Shown here piece after piece: positions 62,668 through 64,000 of a stretch of 64,000 nucleotides of DNA. The translations under genes and the position numbers were made by a program. Location: assembly GCA_016288885.1 (NCBI GenBank), contig JAEFAV010000005.1:17691-81690 (forward strand). The letters are read 5' to 3'. Source of the DNA: Saccharofermentans sp. (GTDB taxonomy: Bacteria; Bacillota; Clostridia; Saccharofermentanales; Saccharofermentanaceae). Every line of letters starts with the position of its first letter. The stretch's first letter is position 1. The notes beneath the pieces are model-generated. The model was given only the letters and a program-made list of their open reading frames with translations. It made no database searches and had not been told where the DNA came from.

Positions 62668-64000
62668 ATGAAGCCCAGGATATACGCCTCAACCGATCCC
62701 GGTTTACTTGAGCGCGAGACCGTCCATTGCAGGCTCGCCAGGAAGATCTGCGCTGAAGGAATAGTCCTTCTCGAAAACAACGGCGTCCTCCCTCTTAAGA
62801 CCGATAAGATCGCCCTTTATGGTGCCGGAGCAAGGCATACTGCTTTCGGCGGTACAGGTTCCGGTGAGAATAATCCGAGATACAACGTTACTCCTGAAAA
62901 AGGTCTTAAAGATGCAGGTATAAATATCGTTTTTTCCAAGTGGCTAGATGAATACGACCTTCTTTTTGAAAATGAGTTTTCTGCATATAAGAAGGCATTG
63001 AAGAAAGCACTTAAGAAAGTCCCCATCAAATATCACATGGACCATTCTGCAGATAATCCTTTCTATTATCCTGCCGGCAGACCAATTAATGATAATGAAG
63101 CAGACGGTTCTGATGTTGCTGTCTATGTGCTCACTAGACAGTCCGGCGAAGGCGCTGACCGTAAAGACATCCCTGGCGATTACTATGTGACCGAAGACGA
63201 GAAAGCTCTCATGCTTTCGATAACAAAGAATTATAAGAATACGATACTTGTCCTTAACGTCGGTGCTGTTATCGATCTTTCTTTTCTTGATGAGATAAAG
63301 TTCTCTGCTGTCGTACTCCTGATGCAGGGCGGCATGGAGACAGGCAATGCTTTGGCTGATGTCCTTACCGGTAAAGTAAATCCATCCGGAAGATTGGCTG
63401 ACACATGGGGATTTTCATATAATGACTACCCTTCTTCAGATACTTTCTCATCGAGAAGTCCCGAAATGCTCCAGGAAGATTATAAAGAAGGTATATTTGT
63501 CGGTTACAGATGGTTCGAGAAACGTCATATCAGACCGAGGTATCATTTCGGATACGGACTCAGTTATACAAGATTTAAGACCGAATATATTGATACTATA
63601 GTTACAGGCTCAAAGATAAATGTAAGAGCTTCAGTCACTAACACAGGTGATCTTCCGGGACGTGAAACCTTAATGCTTTTCTTATCCTGTCCTGAAAAGA
63701 AACTCTTGCGTGAAGAAAGAAGTCTTGCAGCTTTTTCGAAAACATCACTTCTTGATCCGGGAATGTCAGAGGAAGTTTCTCTTGTATTTGACCTGACGGA
63801 TCATGCGGGTTTTGATATTGATACTTCAAGTTATATCCTGGAACAGGGTAAATACTGTTTGTCTGTAAATGATTCACCCGTATGTGTTTTCGAACTCGAT
63901 GAAGATACGGTTACCGAGAAATGCAGGAAATTGTTCCCGACTGAACGAAAGATCGATTATTACGTTCACGATAAAAAGCCCCTCAAATCTTTTGAACTTC
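62668..64000 (+). CDS. GH3 beta-glucosidase-like protein, truncated by window end
   Basis: Own translation from ATG 62668: CRLARKICAEGIVLLENNGVLPLK, GVDKIALYGAGAR-like, YHFGYGLSYTRF; ORF open at window end. Confidence 0.88.
   Translation, partial: MKPRIYASTDPGLLERETVHCRLARKICAEGIVLLENNGVLPLKTDKIALYGAGARHTAFGGTGSGENNPRYNVTPEKGLKDAGINIVFSKWLDEYDLLFENEFSAYKKALKKALKKVPIKYHMDHSADNPFYYPAGRPINDNEADGSDVAVYVLTRQSGEGADRKDIPGDYYVTEDEKALMLSITKNYKNTILVLNVGAVIDLSFLDEIKFSAVVLLMQGGMETGNALADVLTGKVNPSGRLADTWGFSYNDYPSSDTFSSRSPEMLQEDYKEGIFVGYRWFEKRHIRPRYHFGYGLSYTRFKTEYIDTIVTGSKINVRASVTNTGDLPGRETLMLFLSCPEKKLLREERSLAAFSKTSLLDPGMSEEVSLVFDLTDHAGFDIDTSSYILEQGKYCLSVNDSPVCVFELDEDTVTEKCRKLFPTERKIDYYVHDKKPLKSFEL

Overview
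The window looks like an ordinary low-to-mid GC Firmicutes/Clostridia-type chromosome (taxon inferred from gene content only). It is gene dense. Main content: a pyrRBCFKDE pyrimidine operon with a PyrR-type leader; an AMP-binding ligase; a TldD/TldE pair; a MetY-like enzyme; VanZ, SmpB, TsaD, Dut, U32 peptidase, ZapA-like, RsmA, PurL, HtpG; argG/argH; GH27 and GH13 glycosidases; PFL/DUF711 and ACT proteins; two FAD oxidoreductases; a Gld-like ABC export cluster; groESL with a CIRCE element; GalE; a two-component system; a TrpB2-like gene; QueA/Tgt; and a truncated GH3. I see no rRNA, tRNA, IS, prophage or classical CRISPR array.

The most unusual signal is in the non-coding DNA. Several intergenic regions carry arrays of a short motif alternating with its own reverse complement at fixed spacing. 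Each array has its own motif sequence, but the geometry is similar. The best is at 13711-14002: five ACCCACTAA/TTAGTGGGT pairs, with the inverse-motif starts exactly 64 bp apart. Others are at 109-213 plus 1251-1354 (flanking a PD-(D/E)XK-like gene), 14066-14372 and 50550-50645. Weaker ones are at 30412-30495, 32407-32496 and 57617-57806. Periods fall near 51, 63 and 73 bp, roughly 5, 6 and 7 helical turns. I also note two long intergenic hairpins and three copies of the GGGGTCAGACCCC palindrome, one inside a coding sequence. All motif positions were read by eye; no database search or statistical test was run.
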